From the NCBI GenBank assembly GCA_965662345.1, contig CBFIHE010000015.1:1-63199 (forward strand): a stretch of 63,199 nt of DNA, written 5' to 3'. This stretch comes from UBA6049 sp965662345. Its GTDB lineage: Bacteria; Bacteroidota; Bacteroidia; Flavobacteriales_G; Salibacteraceae. The notes under the pieces were generated by a model. That model had not been told where the DNA came from. It saw only the letters and a program-made list of their open reading frames with translations, and searched no databases. Position numbers and translations under genes: made by a program. Shown here one piece after another: positions 51,624-60,408 of the stretch (position 1 is the stretch's first letter; every line of letters begins with the position of its first letter).

Positions 51624-54315
51624 ACAAACTCATTTTCACCCGGTAAAATTGGTTTTGAGTGGGCTGGAACCTCTCATTGCAACCGAACATTCCAACTTTG
51701 TGAATGTAGGTGAGCGCTGTAACGTTACGGGTTCTAGAAAATTCTTGCGTTTAATCAAAGAAGGTGATTTTGAAACGGCAGTTGAAGTGGCTCGCGAACA
51801 AGTTGAGGGCGGTGCTCAAATCTTAGATGTGAATATGGATGAAGGCATGCTCGATGGCGAAAAAGCCATGGTTACCTTCCTCCATCTAATTGCTGCAGAG
51901 CCAGATATTGCTAGAATTCCGGTAATGATAGATAGCAGCAAATGGCACATCATTGAAGCTGGTTTACAATGTATCCAAGGAAAGGGAGTGGTAAACAGTA
52001 TTTCGCTCAAAGAAGGGGAAGCCATTTTCTTAGAGCAAGCGCAAAAGATCAAACGCTATGGTGCCGCAACCGTTGTTATGGCTTTTGATGAAGATGGGCA
52101 AGCCGATACGTATGACAGAAGGATTAAAATCTGCGAACGCAGCTACCAACTTCTGGTGAATCAAGTAGGGTTTAATCCGCATGATATCATTTTCGACCCC
52201 AACATTTTTCCGGTTGGCACTGGCATTGAAGAACATGCCAATTACGCAGTAGACTTTTTTAGAGCCGCAAACTGGATTCGTACCCATTTACCAGGAGCCA
52301 ATGTAAGCGGTGGAATAAGCAATGTCTCTTTCTCATTTAGAGGAAACGATACCGTACGCGAGGCCATGCACTCCTCATTCCTGTATCATGCGATAAAGAA
52401 CGGGATGAATATGGGCATCGTAAACCCAAGCTCCCTAACCATTTATGATCAAATTCCAACAGACTTACTAGAGCGTGTAGAAGACGTTCTTCTCAATCGC
52501 AGAGCCGATGCTACAGAACGCTTACTTGCCTTTGCAGAGAACGTTAAGGGCGAAAAACAAACCAAAGAAAAAGACATAGAGTGGCGCAAAGCCGATGTGA
52601 ACAAACGTGTAGAACACGCTTTGGTAAAGGGCATTGCCGAGTTTATTGAGGAAGATGTAGAAGAGATTAGGCAATGCGTTGACCGACCACTTCATGTAAT
52701 TGAGGGTCCGCTCATGGCTGGGATGAACGTGGTAGGAGACTTGTTTGGCTCTGGCAAGATGTTCTTGCCACAGGTGGTGAAAAGTGCCCGGGTAATGAAA
52801 AAAGCTGTGGCCTATTTAGAGCCTTATCTAGAGGCAGAGAAAGCGGAGCTAGCCGCTGCTGGTAAAGCACAAACCTCATCTGGAAAGGGAAAGGTATTGA
52901 TGGCAACCGTAAAAGGTGACGTTCACGATATTGGAAAGAACATTGTAGGTGTAGTTCTGGGCTGCAATAACTATGAAGTAATTGACCTTGGTGTTATGGT
53001 ACCTCCTGAAAAAATATTGGAGGAGGCTAAAAATCAACAAGTAGATGTAATTGGACTAAGTGGACTAATAACTCCCTCTTTAGATGAAATGGTGCATGTT
53101 GCCAAGGAGTTGGAAAAGCATGATTTTGATATTCCTCTTCTCATTGGTGGAGCTACAACATCTAAGGCTCATACTGCTGTGAAGATTAATCCTGAATATA
53201 AAAAGGGAGCATCTATCTACGTTACAGATGCATCTAGAGCCGTTACCGTTGTAGAAAGACTATTGAGTAATCAGAAAGACAGCTATTATGCGGCCATCCA
53301 AAGTGATTATGCTCGAGCCAGAGAGCGTTATGCTGCTAAACAAAATCAAAGTGATTTGCTGTCTTTCAAGCGTTCAACAGAAAACCGTTATTCTGCTGAC
53401 TGGCTGAATTATTCCGCTCCTGAACCCATACAACCAGGGCTTCATCAAACCGACATCGCTCTGCGCGATTTAAGACCTTACATAGATTGGACACCCTTTT
53501 TTCAAACATGGGAGCTTCATGGTAGGTACCCACGCATTTTAACAGATGAAATAGTAGGGAAAGAAGCTACTCAACTGTTTGAAGACGCTAACACAATGCT
53601 AGATCAAATTATTCAAGAAAAGTGGTTGCAGGCGAAAGCGGTGGTGCGGATTGAAAAGGCGAATTCTACTGAGAACGATGTAGTTGTTGAAAATGGAGAA
53701 AATCCGCTCTACTTCCACTTTCTGCGTCAACAATCAGAATCTAAAAAAGGAAATCCAAATAGGTCTTTAGCTGATTTTATTGCTCCAAAAGCATCAGGGA
53801 AACAAGATTACATAGGAGGGTTTGCTGTAACAGCTGGTTTGGGTATTGAAAAACACCTTGAGCGCTTTGAAAAGAACCACCAAGATTATGAATCCATATT
53901 GCTTAAAGCTTTAGCCGACAGATTGGCTGAAGCAGGTGCGGAGTACTTGCATCAGCGAGTTCGCACGCGTATGTGGGGATATGCAAAAGATGAAACACTC
54001 ACTAACGCAGACCTTATTCGTGAGAAATACAGGGGGATAAGGCCTGCACCTGGTTATCCCGCTTGCCCAGACCACACAGAAAAAACAACACTTTTTAAAT
54101 GGTTAGAAGCAGAAGAACGCATTGGAATATCGCTAACATCAGGTATGGCTATGACGCCTACTGCATCGGTTTCTGGTTGGTATTTTGCGCATCCAGAAGC
54201 ACGCTATTTTAATGTGGGCAAACTCACTAAAGACCAAATTTCTAACTACGCCAAACGTAAAAAAATGAGCCTTGAAGAAGCCGAAAAATGGCTGGCTCCA
54301 AACCTTGCATACTAA
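51616..54315 (+). CDS. metH: Methionine synthase, folate, cobalamin and activation part
   Basis: The 899 residues supply the rest of B12-dependent methionine synthase. The pterin-binding domain (about 15-275) has VNVGERCNVTGSRKF and ILDVNMDEG. A helical cap and the cobalamin domain follow, with the B12 His ligand in GDVHDIGKN (D435, H437). The C-terminal SAM-binding reactivation domain (about 590-899) contains RPAPGYPACPDH. With the preceding gene it makes a complete MetH in two chains. The 8-nt overlap suggests coupled translation and equal amounts of both chains. Confidence 0.95.
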   Translation: MSEQTHFHPVKLVLSGLEPLIATEHSNFVNVGERCNVTGSRKFLRLIKEGDFETAVEVAREQVEGGAQILDVNMDEGMLDGEKAMVTFLHLIAAEPDIARIPVMIDSSKWHIIEAGLQCIQGKGVVNSISLKEGEAIFLEQAQKIKRYGAATVVMAFDEDGQADTYDRRIKICERSYQLLVNQVGFNPHDIIFDPNIFPVGTGIEEHANYAVDFFRAANWIRTHLPGANVSGGISNVSFSFRGNDTVREAMHSSFLYHAIKNGMNMGIVNPSSLTIYDQIPTDLLERVEDVLLNRRADATERLLAFAENVKGEKQTKEKDIEWRKADVNKRVEHALVKGIAEFIEEDVEEIRQCVDRPLHVIEGPLMAGMNVVGDLFGSGKMFLPQVVKSARVMKKAVAYLEPYLEAEKAELAAAGKAQTSSGKGKVLMATVKGDVHDIGKNIVGVVLGCNNYEVIDLGVMVPPEKILEEAKNQQVDVIGLSGLITPSLDEMVHVAKELEKHDFDIPLLIGGATTSKAHTAVKINPEYKKGASIYVTDASRAVTVVERLLSNQKDSYYAAIQSDYARARERYAAKQNQSDLLSFKRSTENRYSADWLNYSAPEPIQPGLHQTDIALRDLRPYIDWTPFFQTWELHGRYPRILTDEIVGKEATQLFEDANTMLDQIIQEKWLQAKAVVRIEKANSTENDVVVENGENPLYFHFLRQQSESKKGNPNRSLADFIAPKASGKQDYIGGFAVTAGLGIEKHLERFEKNHQDYESILLKALADRLAEAGAEYLHQRVRTRMWGYAKDETLTNADLIREKYRGIRPAPGYPACPDHTEKTTLFKWLEAEERIGISLTSGMAMTPTASVSGWYFAHPEARYFNVGKLTKDQISNYAKRKKMSLEEAEKWLAPNLAY

Positions 54316-55269
54316 ATGAAAGTTACAGAACATATCGCCAATGCGGATGAGACGCTATTCTCTTTTGAAATCTTACCTCCGCTAAAAGGGCAAAATATTC
54401 AAAGTATCTACGATTCCATTGAACCTCTAATGGAGTTTAAACCGCCTTTTGTAGATGTGACCTACCATAGAGAAGAGTTTGTTTACAAAGACCACGGAGA
54501 CGGATTGTTAGAAAAGAAGAGCATTCGAAAAAGACCGGGTACGGTTGGTATTTGTGCGGCTATCATGAACCGTTTTCACGTAGATGCCGTTCCTCACATC
54601 ATTTGTGGTGGTTTTTCTCAGGAAGAAACCGAAAACGCGCTAATAGATTTAGAGTTCTTGGGTATAGATAACGTACTCGTATTGCGTGGAGACCCCATTA
54701 AGACTGAAACCTACTTTACTCCCGAATCAGATGGGCATGCTTACGCCATAGATTTGCTCAAACAGGTAGTTGATTTAAACAAGGGTATTTACTTAGACCA
54801 CGAACTCACAAACACCAAAGCAACAGACTTCTGTATTGGAGTAGCGGGTTATCCCGAAAAGCACTTTGAAGCACCCAACTTAAAATCTGACTTAAAATGG
54901 CTAAAAGCCAAAGTAGATGCAGGTGCAGACTACATCGTAACCCAAATGTTTTTTGATAACAGCAAGTTCTTTGAATTTAGCAAAGCCTGCAAAGAGGCGG
55001 GCATTGATGTACCAATTATCCCAGGACTCAAGCCATTAACAACCAAACGACAGTTGAGTATATTGCCACATCATTTCAGCATCGATATACCTGAGGCATT
55101 GGCAGATGAAGTATCCACTACCAAAGACAATAAAGCTGTGTATCAGATTGGCATAGAATGGTGCACTCAGCAGTCTAAAGAACTAATGGAAGCAGGGGTT
55201 CCTGTTCTCCATTATTACAGCATGGGAAAAAGTGATAATATCAAACAAATTGCGGCTTCACTGTTCTAA
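54316..55269 (+). CDS. metF: Methylenetetrahydrofolate reductase
   Basis: MetF reduces 5,10-methylene-THF to 5-methyl-THF, the methyl donor of MetH, using a flavin cofactor. The 317 residues have a FAD-dependent TIM barrel. FSFEILPPLKG (about 13-23) carries the conserved active-site Glu, and VLRGDP, FCIGVAGYPEKH and VTQMFFDN follow in family order. The ATG directly follows the metH stop with no spacer, and its stop overlaps a converging pseudogene by 4 nt. It is the last gene of the riboswitch operon. Confidence 0.95.
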   Translation: MKVTEHIANADETLFSFEILPPLKGQNIQSIYDSIEPLMEFKPPFVDVTYHREEFVYKDHGDGLLEKKSIRKRPGTVGICAAIMNRFHVDAVPHIICGGFSQEETENALIDLEFLGIDNVLVLRGDPIKTETYFTPESDGHAYAIDLLKQVVDLNKGIYLDHELTNTKATDFCIGVAGYPEKHFEAPNLKSDLKWLKAKVDAGADYIVTQMFFDNSKFFEFSKACKEAGIDVPIIPGLKPLTTKRQLSILPHHFSIDIPEALADEVSTTKDNKAVYQIGIEWCTQQSKELMEAGVPVLHYYSMGKSDNIKQIAASLF

Positions 55270-55889
55270 GCTGACTTGAATTTCATGATAAGACCTACAA
55301 TTCCTATCAACAACCCTACCAATACAATCCCATAAAAAATGGCGGCAATAAAATACGTTAGAAGCCCTTCTCCCAAAGCACGTAAAGTTGTTTTACCAAA
55401 GAATGCACTGTATGCATAAATGAAGTACGCCACAGGAATAAAGGTTGCATATGCAGCTACAACCATATTGCCTACCACCCCATCAAATACCATGAAAAGC
55501 GAAATGATATTTGCTATACAGAAGAAGTACGTATGAAATACCAAATTCTCTGCATAATTCAATCCGCTTTTTCTGTTCAATAGCCAAGTTATTGCCCCTG
55601 CTATGGGAATAAAGATGCAAAGCCAAAGGTTGGCATAGGTTGTAAGAAGGCTCACCATTATCTCCTGAACCTCTTCGTTTTTCATACTTTCATTAAAGCC
55701 TTCACCAAACTCAACCATAGAATTGGTATAAGGCAAGACAAGAATCACCAAAGCAGTAGTTACCAACAGTAACCGAAAAGGTGGCACGTACTTAGTTCTA
55801 CCCGCAGTTAGATAATCTAACGTTATTTCACCAGGTTCTTTGATTAAGCGTTTGAGGGTATAGGTTACTCCTCTCTCTAGGCTAAACGC
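55266..55889 (-). pseudogene. DUF3667-like membrane protein, 5' end missing
   Basis: From 55889 an open frame of 207 codons reads LERGVTYTLKRLIKEPGEI, then LTAGRTKYVPPFRLLL, and then about four membrane helices to the stop at 55266. This resembles the central and C-terminal parts of DUF3667, but the usual N-terminal ~50 residues with the zinc ribbon (CxxCG) are absent, and an in-frame TAA lies at 55892-55890. The only usual start in frame is a GTG inside the conserved region (55787). It is best read as a truncated gene whose 5' end was lost at about 55890. The stop overlaps the metF stop. Confidence 0.65.
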
Positions 55890-55894
55890 TTATA

Positions 55895-56026
55895 ATGCAT
55901 TTTGCACAAAACTATTTAGAGAAATGCGTCTTATTGATCGCTTTTCTACTACCTCTATCTCTTGTTGCTCAGTGAAAAACTCAGACGGTTTCATGCGAGA
56001 AAGTTAGGCAAAAACCTAGAGGTTAA
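55895..56026 (+). pseudogene. Signal-peptide fragment of a lost secreted protein
   Basis: ATG at 55895 begins 26 residues with a clear signal peptide (CVLLIAFLLPLSLVAQ). It then meets TGA at 55973-55975, continues in the same frame for 16 residues (KTQTVSCEKVRQKPRG), and ends at TAA (56024-56026). The cleavage site would be at VAQ-K, exactly at the TGA. I do not recognise the protein. It starts 6 nt from the broken end of the DUF3667 gene. Confidence 0.4.
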
Positions 56027-57623
56027 TGCTCTGCCAGTTGCTCTAACTAATCTCCGTACCTCAACTAACGCACAATGCTCTATTTTCGAGATTCAAAATA
56101 GCTATGCATTGAATCCGTCAACAGATCTTGTATTCAGCCTCTCAACTATTCTGCTTGCAGGATTTTTCTTTTGGAAGGGAAATAAACAGATCAAAGATGA
56201 ACACGCAACGTTGCCTATACTCATGCTGCTTTTGGGTGCTTTCATCTTGCGAGTAAACGCAATTGCAGACCCCTTTCCACATGCTTGGAATGAGCGATAT
56301 CACCTACTCGTTGCACAGAATACTTGGGGCGATTTTTTAAAGCCTACGCTGTACAAATACCCTGCCCTTCCATAAAACTATACCTCTTGGATTAGTAACC
56401 ACATTTGGGTACACAAACAACCCCTGCCAATTTGGTTAATGAGCCTGTTTTCATCGTTTACACTTGTTACTGTGTGGACTTATCGAATCCCTAGCCTTCT
56501 TTTATCTACTGCAGGGGTTCTTGCAATTTTTCTAATCGTTCGGAAATTATTTGATAAGCGAGTGGGGTATGTGGCTGGCTTTCTGTTTGCTATTCACGGT
56601 TTAGTTCTAGAAGTGACAAGCGGTCGAGTTGCAACAGACCACTTTGATCTTCATTTTTTGGCTTTTGTAACGTTTTCAGTTTGGTTTGCCATAAGAGCGA
56701 ATCATGTTACACGAGTGAATCTCATTTGGTCGGGATTCTTTTTAGGATGCGCCATTCTCAGTAAATGGTTGCCAGCTCTTATTGTTCTCCCGCTATATTT
56801 TATAAAAAGATATGAATCCAGATCATTATTGCAGCTTTTGCAAGACATGCGTATTGTATTGTTTGTAGCTGCGTTAATTGCGCTGCCATGGCAGCTTTTC
56901 AGCTATATCAACTACCCGCTAGAAACAGCATAGGAGCAAGCATTTAATTCTAAACATATCACAGAACCACTTGAAGGTCACGGTGGCTCTTGGTACTATC
57001 ATTTTGATAAGATGCGGATGCTTTACGGAGAGCTAATTTATATTCCTGTTATTTGGCTTTTATACGTGTGTGTGGCACAACAAAAAAAGAAGTTTCGCAC
57101 GCAAAACTTAATCTTGGCCACTTGGATACTCGTTCCCTTTCTCTTTTTCACCTTTGTAAAAACAAAAAAGCAGGGCTACACACTATTCGCCTCGCCCGGG
57201 TTATTCATTCTTATAGCCTCGTTCTTCTATTTCATCAAAAAGAAAAGAGAATTATTTGAATCTTGGAAAAAGATAGGGTTGAACATCGTGCTATTTCTAC
57301 TTATTGCACTCCCTGTTAGGTACTCCATAGAACGACTAAAGCCATTTGAAAATGTACACCGCAACCCAAAATGGAATCAACAAGTTCAATCTCTTCAGAG
57401 GTATACCGTAAAAGGACCAAACGCTATTTTTCTTAATGTAGACCGCTACATTGAGGCTATGTTTTACACTCAAGCCACTGTATACCCAGGCATTCCAGAT
57501 CCTAACCAGTTTGAAATACTTCAAGAATCCAAGAGGCCGCTTTATATTATTAATTCAACTGACCTGCCAACCTACACTCTGCATTCAAAGGCCGTATCCG
57601 TTATCGACTACACGGCTGAATAA
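55938..57623 (+). pseudogene. ArnT/GT39-like glycosyltransferase with two in-frame stops
   Basis: One frame stays readable for about 1.7 kb apart from two stop codons, TAA at 56373 and TAG at 56931, with no frameshift. The readable parts are about 10-11 membrane helices with GT39-like features: AFILRVNAIADPFPHAWNER, KPTLYKYPALP then NYTSWISNHIWVHKQPLPIW across the TAA, DKRVGYVAGFLFAI, and EGHGGSWYYHFDK after the TAG. Comparison from memory with GT39 proteins suggests the TAA replaces Tyr and the TAG replaces Trp. Upstream of about 56100 I cannot confirm family similarity. The intact gene would be a lipid-linked sugar transferase in the inner membrane. It converges on hemL. Confidence 0.78.
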
Positions 57624-57626
57624 AGT

Positions 57627-58922
57627 CTATTTGGCAAAAACCACGTCTAAGGCTTCTTGGAACTTTTCTACCGCTTCGTTTAGGTCGTTATCTGAGTGAG
57701 CATCGCTAATGAATCCAACTTCATAACCGCTTGGACCAACGTATATGCCCCTATCAAGTAATGCAGCATGAAGCTTTTTGAAGTAGTCCATACTTCCCGT
57801 ATCAATTTGAGAAGCTGCTTGTATTTTATCATCCGTAAAGGCAATCCAATAAATAGAGCCAATATGCGGCATAGAAAATGGGTAACTTTTCTTCTCGGCA
57901 TATGCCGAAATTTCTCTACAGAAAATATCAGTTTTTAATTCGAGTTCATCGTAAAAACCTGGCCTCAGGCATTCTGTGAGCTGAGCTATACCTGCGGCCA
58001 TTGCCACTGGATTACCGCTTAGCGTTCCAGCTTGATAAACAGGTCCGAGTGGAGCTACATTATCCATCACTTCTTTAGATGCCGCATAAGCTCCAACTGG
58101 CATTCCGCCTCCAATGATTTTACCAAAGGCTATTAAATCTGGCTGAATATCATAATATCCTGCAGCGCCTTCAAAACCTACTCTGAAGCCAGAAATGACT
58201 TCATCAAAAAACAAAAGGATGCCTTCCCTATCGCATACCTCACGTAAGAACAACAAGAACTCCTTATCTTGCAATAAGAGACCGTTATTGGCGGGAATGG
58301 GTTCCAAGGCTATGGCAGCAATCTCTCCTTTGTATTGCTGAACGGCTTGCTCCACCGCTTCTTTATTATTCAACGGCAATACTATGGTATCTTGAACCGT
58401 ACCATCGGGAACTCCTGCGCTGCTTGAATTACCCAAGGTGACCAAGCCAGAACCAGCACTTACCAATAAAGAATCTACATGGCCGTGGTAACACCCTTCA
58501 AACTTGATAATTTTATTTCTTCCTGAGTAACCACGCGCAAGGCGGATGGCACTCATAGCAGCCTCTGTTCCAGAATTCACAAACCGTATACGCTCTATGT
58601 AGCGATGGTTGCTCAAAATCAAATCTGCCAATTCATTCTCTAACTTAGTAGGTGCACCAAAAGACATTCCATTAGCAATGGTTTTAGCTACTTTCTCTAC
58701 TACTCCAGCATGCGCATGACCAAGAATAAGCGGACCCCATGAGCAGCAAAAATCAATGAAAGTATTGCCATCTACATCTGTAAGTTTACACCCTTCACCT
58801 TTTTCAATGAAGAGCGGATTACCGCCTACACTTCTAAATGCACGAACTGGAGAGTTTACTCCACCAGGAAAATAATTCTGAGCTGTTTCAAAGAGTGATT
58901 CTGAATTGGATCTGTCTAACAT
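57627..58922 (-). CDS. hemL: Glutamate-1-semialdehyde 2,1-aminomutase
   Basis: HemL converts glutamate-1-semialdehyde to 5-aminolevulinate, the start of tetrapyrrole synthesis by the C5 route. The 431 residues are the family length. The opening ETAQNYFPGGVNSPVRAF, the segment FVNSGTEAAMSAIRLARGYS, and the PLP lysine in LIAFGKIIGGGMPVGAY are diagnostic and separate it from other class III aminotransferases. It ends 3 nt from the stop of the convergent glycosyltransferase pseudogene. It is divergent from kynU. Confidence 0.96.
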   Translation of the reverse strand: MLDRSNSESLFETAQNYFPGGVNSPVRAFRSVGGNPLFIEKGEGCKLTDVDGNTFIDFCCSWGPLILGHAHAGVVEKVAKTIANGMSFGAPTKLENELADLILSNHRYIERIRFVNSGTEAAMSAIRLARGYSGRNKIIKFEGCYHGHVDSLLVSAGSGLVTLGNSSSAGVPDGTVQDTIVLPLNNKEAVEQAVQQYKGEIAAIALEPIPANNGLLLQDKEFLLFLREVCDREGILLFFDEVISGFRVGFEGAAGYYDIQPDLIAFGKIIGGGMPVGAYAASKEVMDNVAPLGPVYQAGTLSGNPVAMAAGIAQLTECLRPGFYDELELKTDIFCREISAYAEKKSYPFSMPHIGSIYWIAFTDDKIQAASQIDTGSMDYFKKLHAALLDRGIYVGPSGYEVGFISDAHSDNDLNEAVEKFQEALDVVFAK

Positions 58923-59016
58923 AGCCTGCGCTGTGATTTAATTACTTTTGATGACAAAGTAAACGTTTTGCGACAAGGGAACACTCCCAAATCGCTATCA
59001 AAATAGCAACAACGCA

Positions 59017-60288
59017 ATGGACTACCGGTTCACGGAATCATTCGCCAAAGAGGCAGATACTAACGATCCGCTTCATCACTTTAGAGAGCGCTTTCATATA
59101 CCCCTGCATAATGGGCAAGAAACGGTGTATTTTACCGGTAACTCTTTAGGGTTACAACCCAAATCTGCTCAAGCAGCCTTACAACAAGAGCTAGATGATT
59201 GGGCAAAATTTGGAGTTGAAGGTCATTTTGAGGCTAAAAATCCTTGGTTTTCTTACCATGAAATGTTTGCAGAGCCTCTAGCAAAACTTGTAGGAGCTAA
59301 ACCAAGTGAGGTTGTGGCCATGAATGGACTCACTACCAACTTGCACTTGCTTATGGTGAGCTTTTACCAGCCTACAAAAACACGATATAAAATTATTTGT
59401 GAGGGAAAAGCCTTCCCTAGCGATCAATACGCCCTAGAATCGCAAGTGAAATTTCACGGTTTCAAAGCTGAAGATGCCATCGTGGAGGTGCATCCGCGTG
59501 CAGGTGAACATACCATTCGGAAAGAAGATTTCATCAAGGCCATTACTGATACTGGTGATGGATTAGCGCTGGTAATGATTGGTGGAGTAAACTACTACAC
59601 GGGTCAATTACATAACATCAAAGAAATTACTGCTGCAGGTCATGCTGCAGGAGCCAATGTAGGTTGGGATTTAGCACATGCGACTGGCAACGTTGAACTG
59701 AACTTGCATAACGATGGTGTAGACTTTGCAGCTTGGTGCTCTTATAAATACCTCAATTCTGGACCAGGTAGTATTTCTGGAGTGTTCATTCATGAGAAAC
59801 ACTGCCAGAATACAGAACTCACTCGTTTTGCTGGATGGTGGGGTCATGATAAAGACACTCGATTCCTTATGGAGAAAGGGTTTCAACCCATGAAAACTGC
59901 AGAAGCATGGCAATTAAGCAATGCACCTGTATTAGCTATGGCCGTTCATAAGGCGTCTTTAGATTTATTTGAAGAAGCAGGTTTAGAAAACTTGAGAGCC
60001 AAAGCCCATGCATTAACGGGTTACCTAGAATTTGTGATAAATACAATATCAGATTCGAAGGAAACGGTGAATTTTGAAATCATTACGCCTAAAAAACAGG
60101 AAGAAAGAGGTTGCCAACTATCCATACTGGCACACGGCCAAGGTAAGAGCTTATTCAACAAACTCACAGAAGCAGGAGTAATTGCAGATTGGCGTGAGCC
60201 TAATGTAATTCGCATAGCACCAGTGCCGTTGTATAACTCCTACCAAGACGTATATCGTTTTGGTAAAATCTTGGAACAAGCACTGTGA
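59017..60288 (+). CDS. kynU: Kynureninase
   Basis: KynU cleaves kynurenine or 3-hydroxykynurenine to (3-hydroxy)anthranilate and alanine, a step in tryptophan breakdown or in NAD synthesis. The 423 residues have the opening RFHIPLHNGQETVYFTGNSL, NGLTTNLHLLM, the phosphate-binding GGVNYYTGQ, GWDLAHATGN and the PLP lysine in WCSYKYLNSGPGS. It is followed by a 40-residue membrane protein whose GTG overlaps its stop, and then by kmo. A TACTTTTG -7-like box lies about 67 nt upstream (58943-58950). Confidence 0.95.
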   Translation: MDYRFTESFAKEADTNDPLHHFRERFHIPLHNGQETVYFTGNSLGLQPKSAQAALQQELDDWAKFGVEGHFEAKNPWFSYHEMFAEPLAKLVGAKPSEVVAMNGLTTNLHLLMVSFYQPTKTRYKIICEGKAFPSDQYALESQVKFHGFKAEDAIVEVHPRAGEHTIRKEDFIKAITDTGDGLALVMIGGVNYYTGQLHNIKEITAAGHAAGANVGWDLAHATGNVELNLHNDGVDFAAWCSYKYLNSGPGSISGVFIHEKHCQNTELTRFAGWWGHDKDTRFLMEKGFQPMKTAEAWQLSNAPVLAMAVHKASLDLFEEAGLENLRAKAHALTGYLEFVINTISDSKETVNFEIITPKKQEERGCQLSILAHGQGKSLFNKLTEAGVIADWREPNVIRIAPVPLYNSYQDVYRFGKILEQAL

Positions 60289-60407
60289 AAGACCTGTTAA
60301 CGGTATTCGGATTATTGATTGTGGGAATTGTAATCGCCAGGTTCTCCATTCGTAAAAGTGTAAAACCACCTAAAGGCGGACGTTTTTTTAAACGAAACAG
60401 AGATTAA
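60285..60407 (+). CDS. Small single-pass membrane protein between kynU and kmo
   Basis: A 40-residue frame starts at GTG (60285), overlapping the kynU stop, and ends TAA at 60405-60407, one base before the kmo ATG. Residues 4-22 form a hydrophobic helix (LLTVFGLLIVGIVIARFSI), and the remaining 18 residues are strongly basic (KSVKPPKGGRFFKRNRD). The positive charge predicts the C terminus inside the cell. The overlap suggests translation coupled to kynU. I do not recognise a family. It could be a real small protein or a chance open frame, but the tight fit between two genes favours the former. Confidence 0.6.
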   Translation: MKDLLTVFGLLIVGIVIARFSIRKSVKPPKGGRFFKRNRD

Positions 60408-60408
60408 A

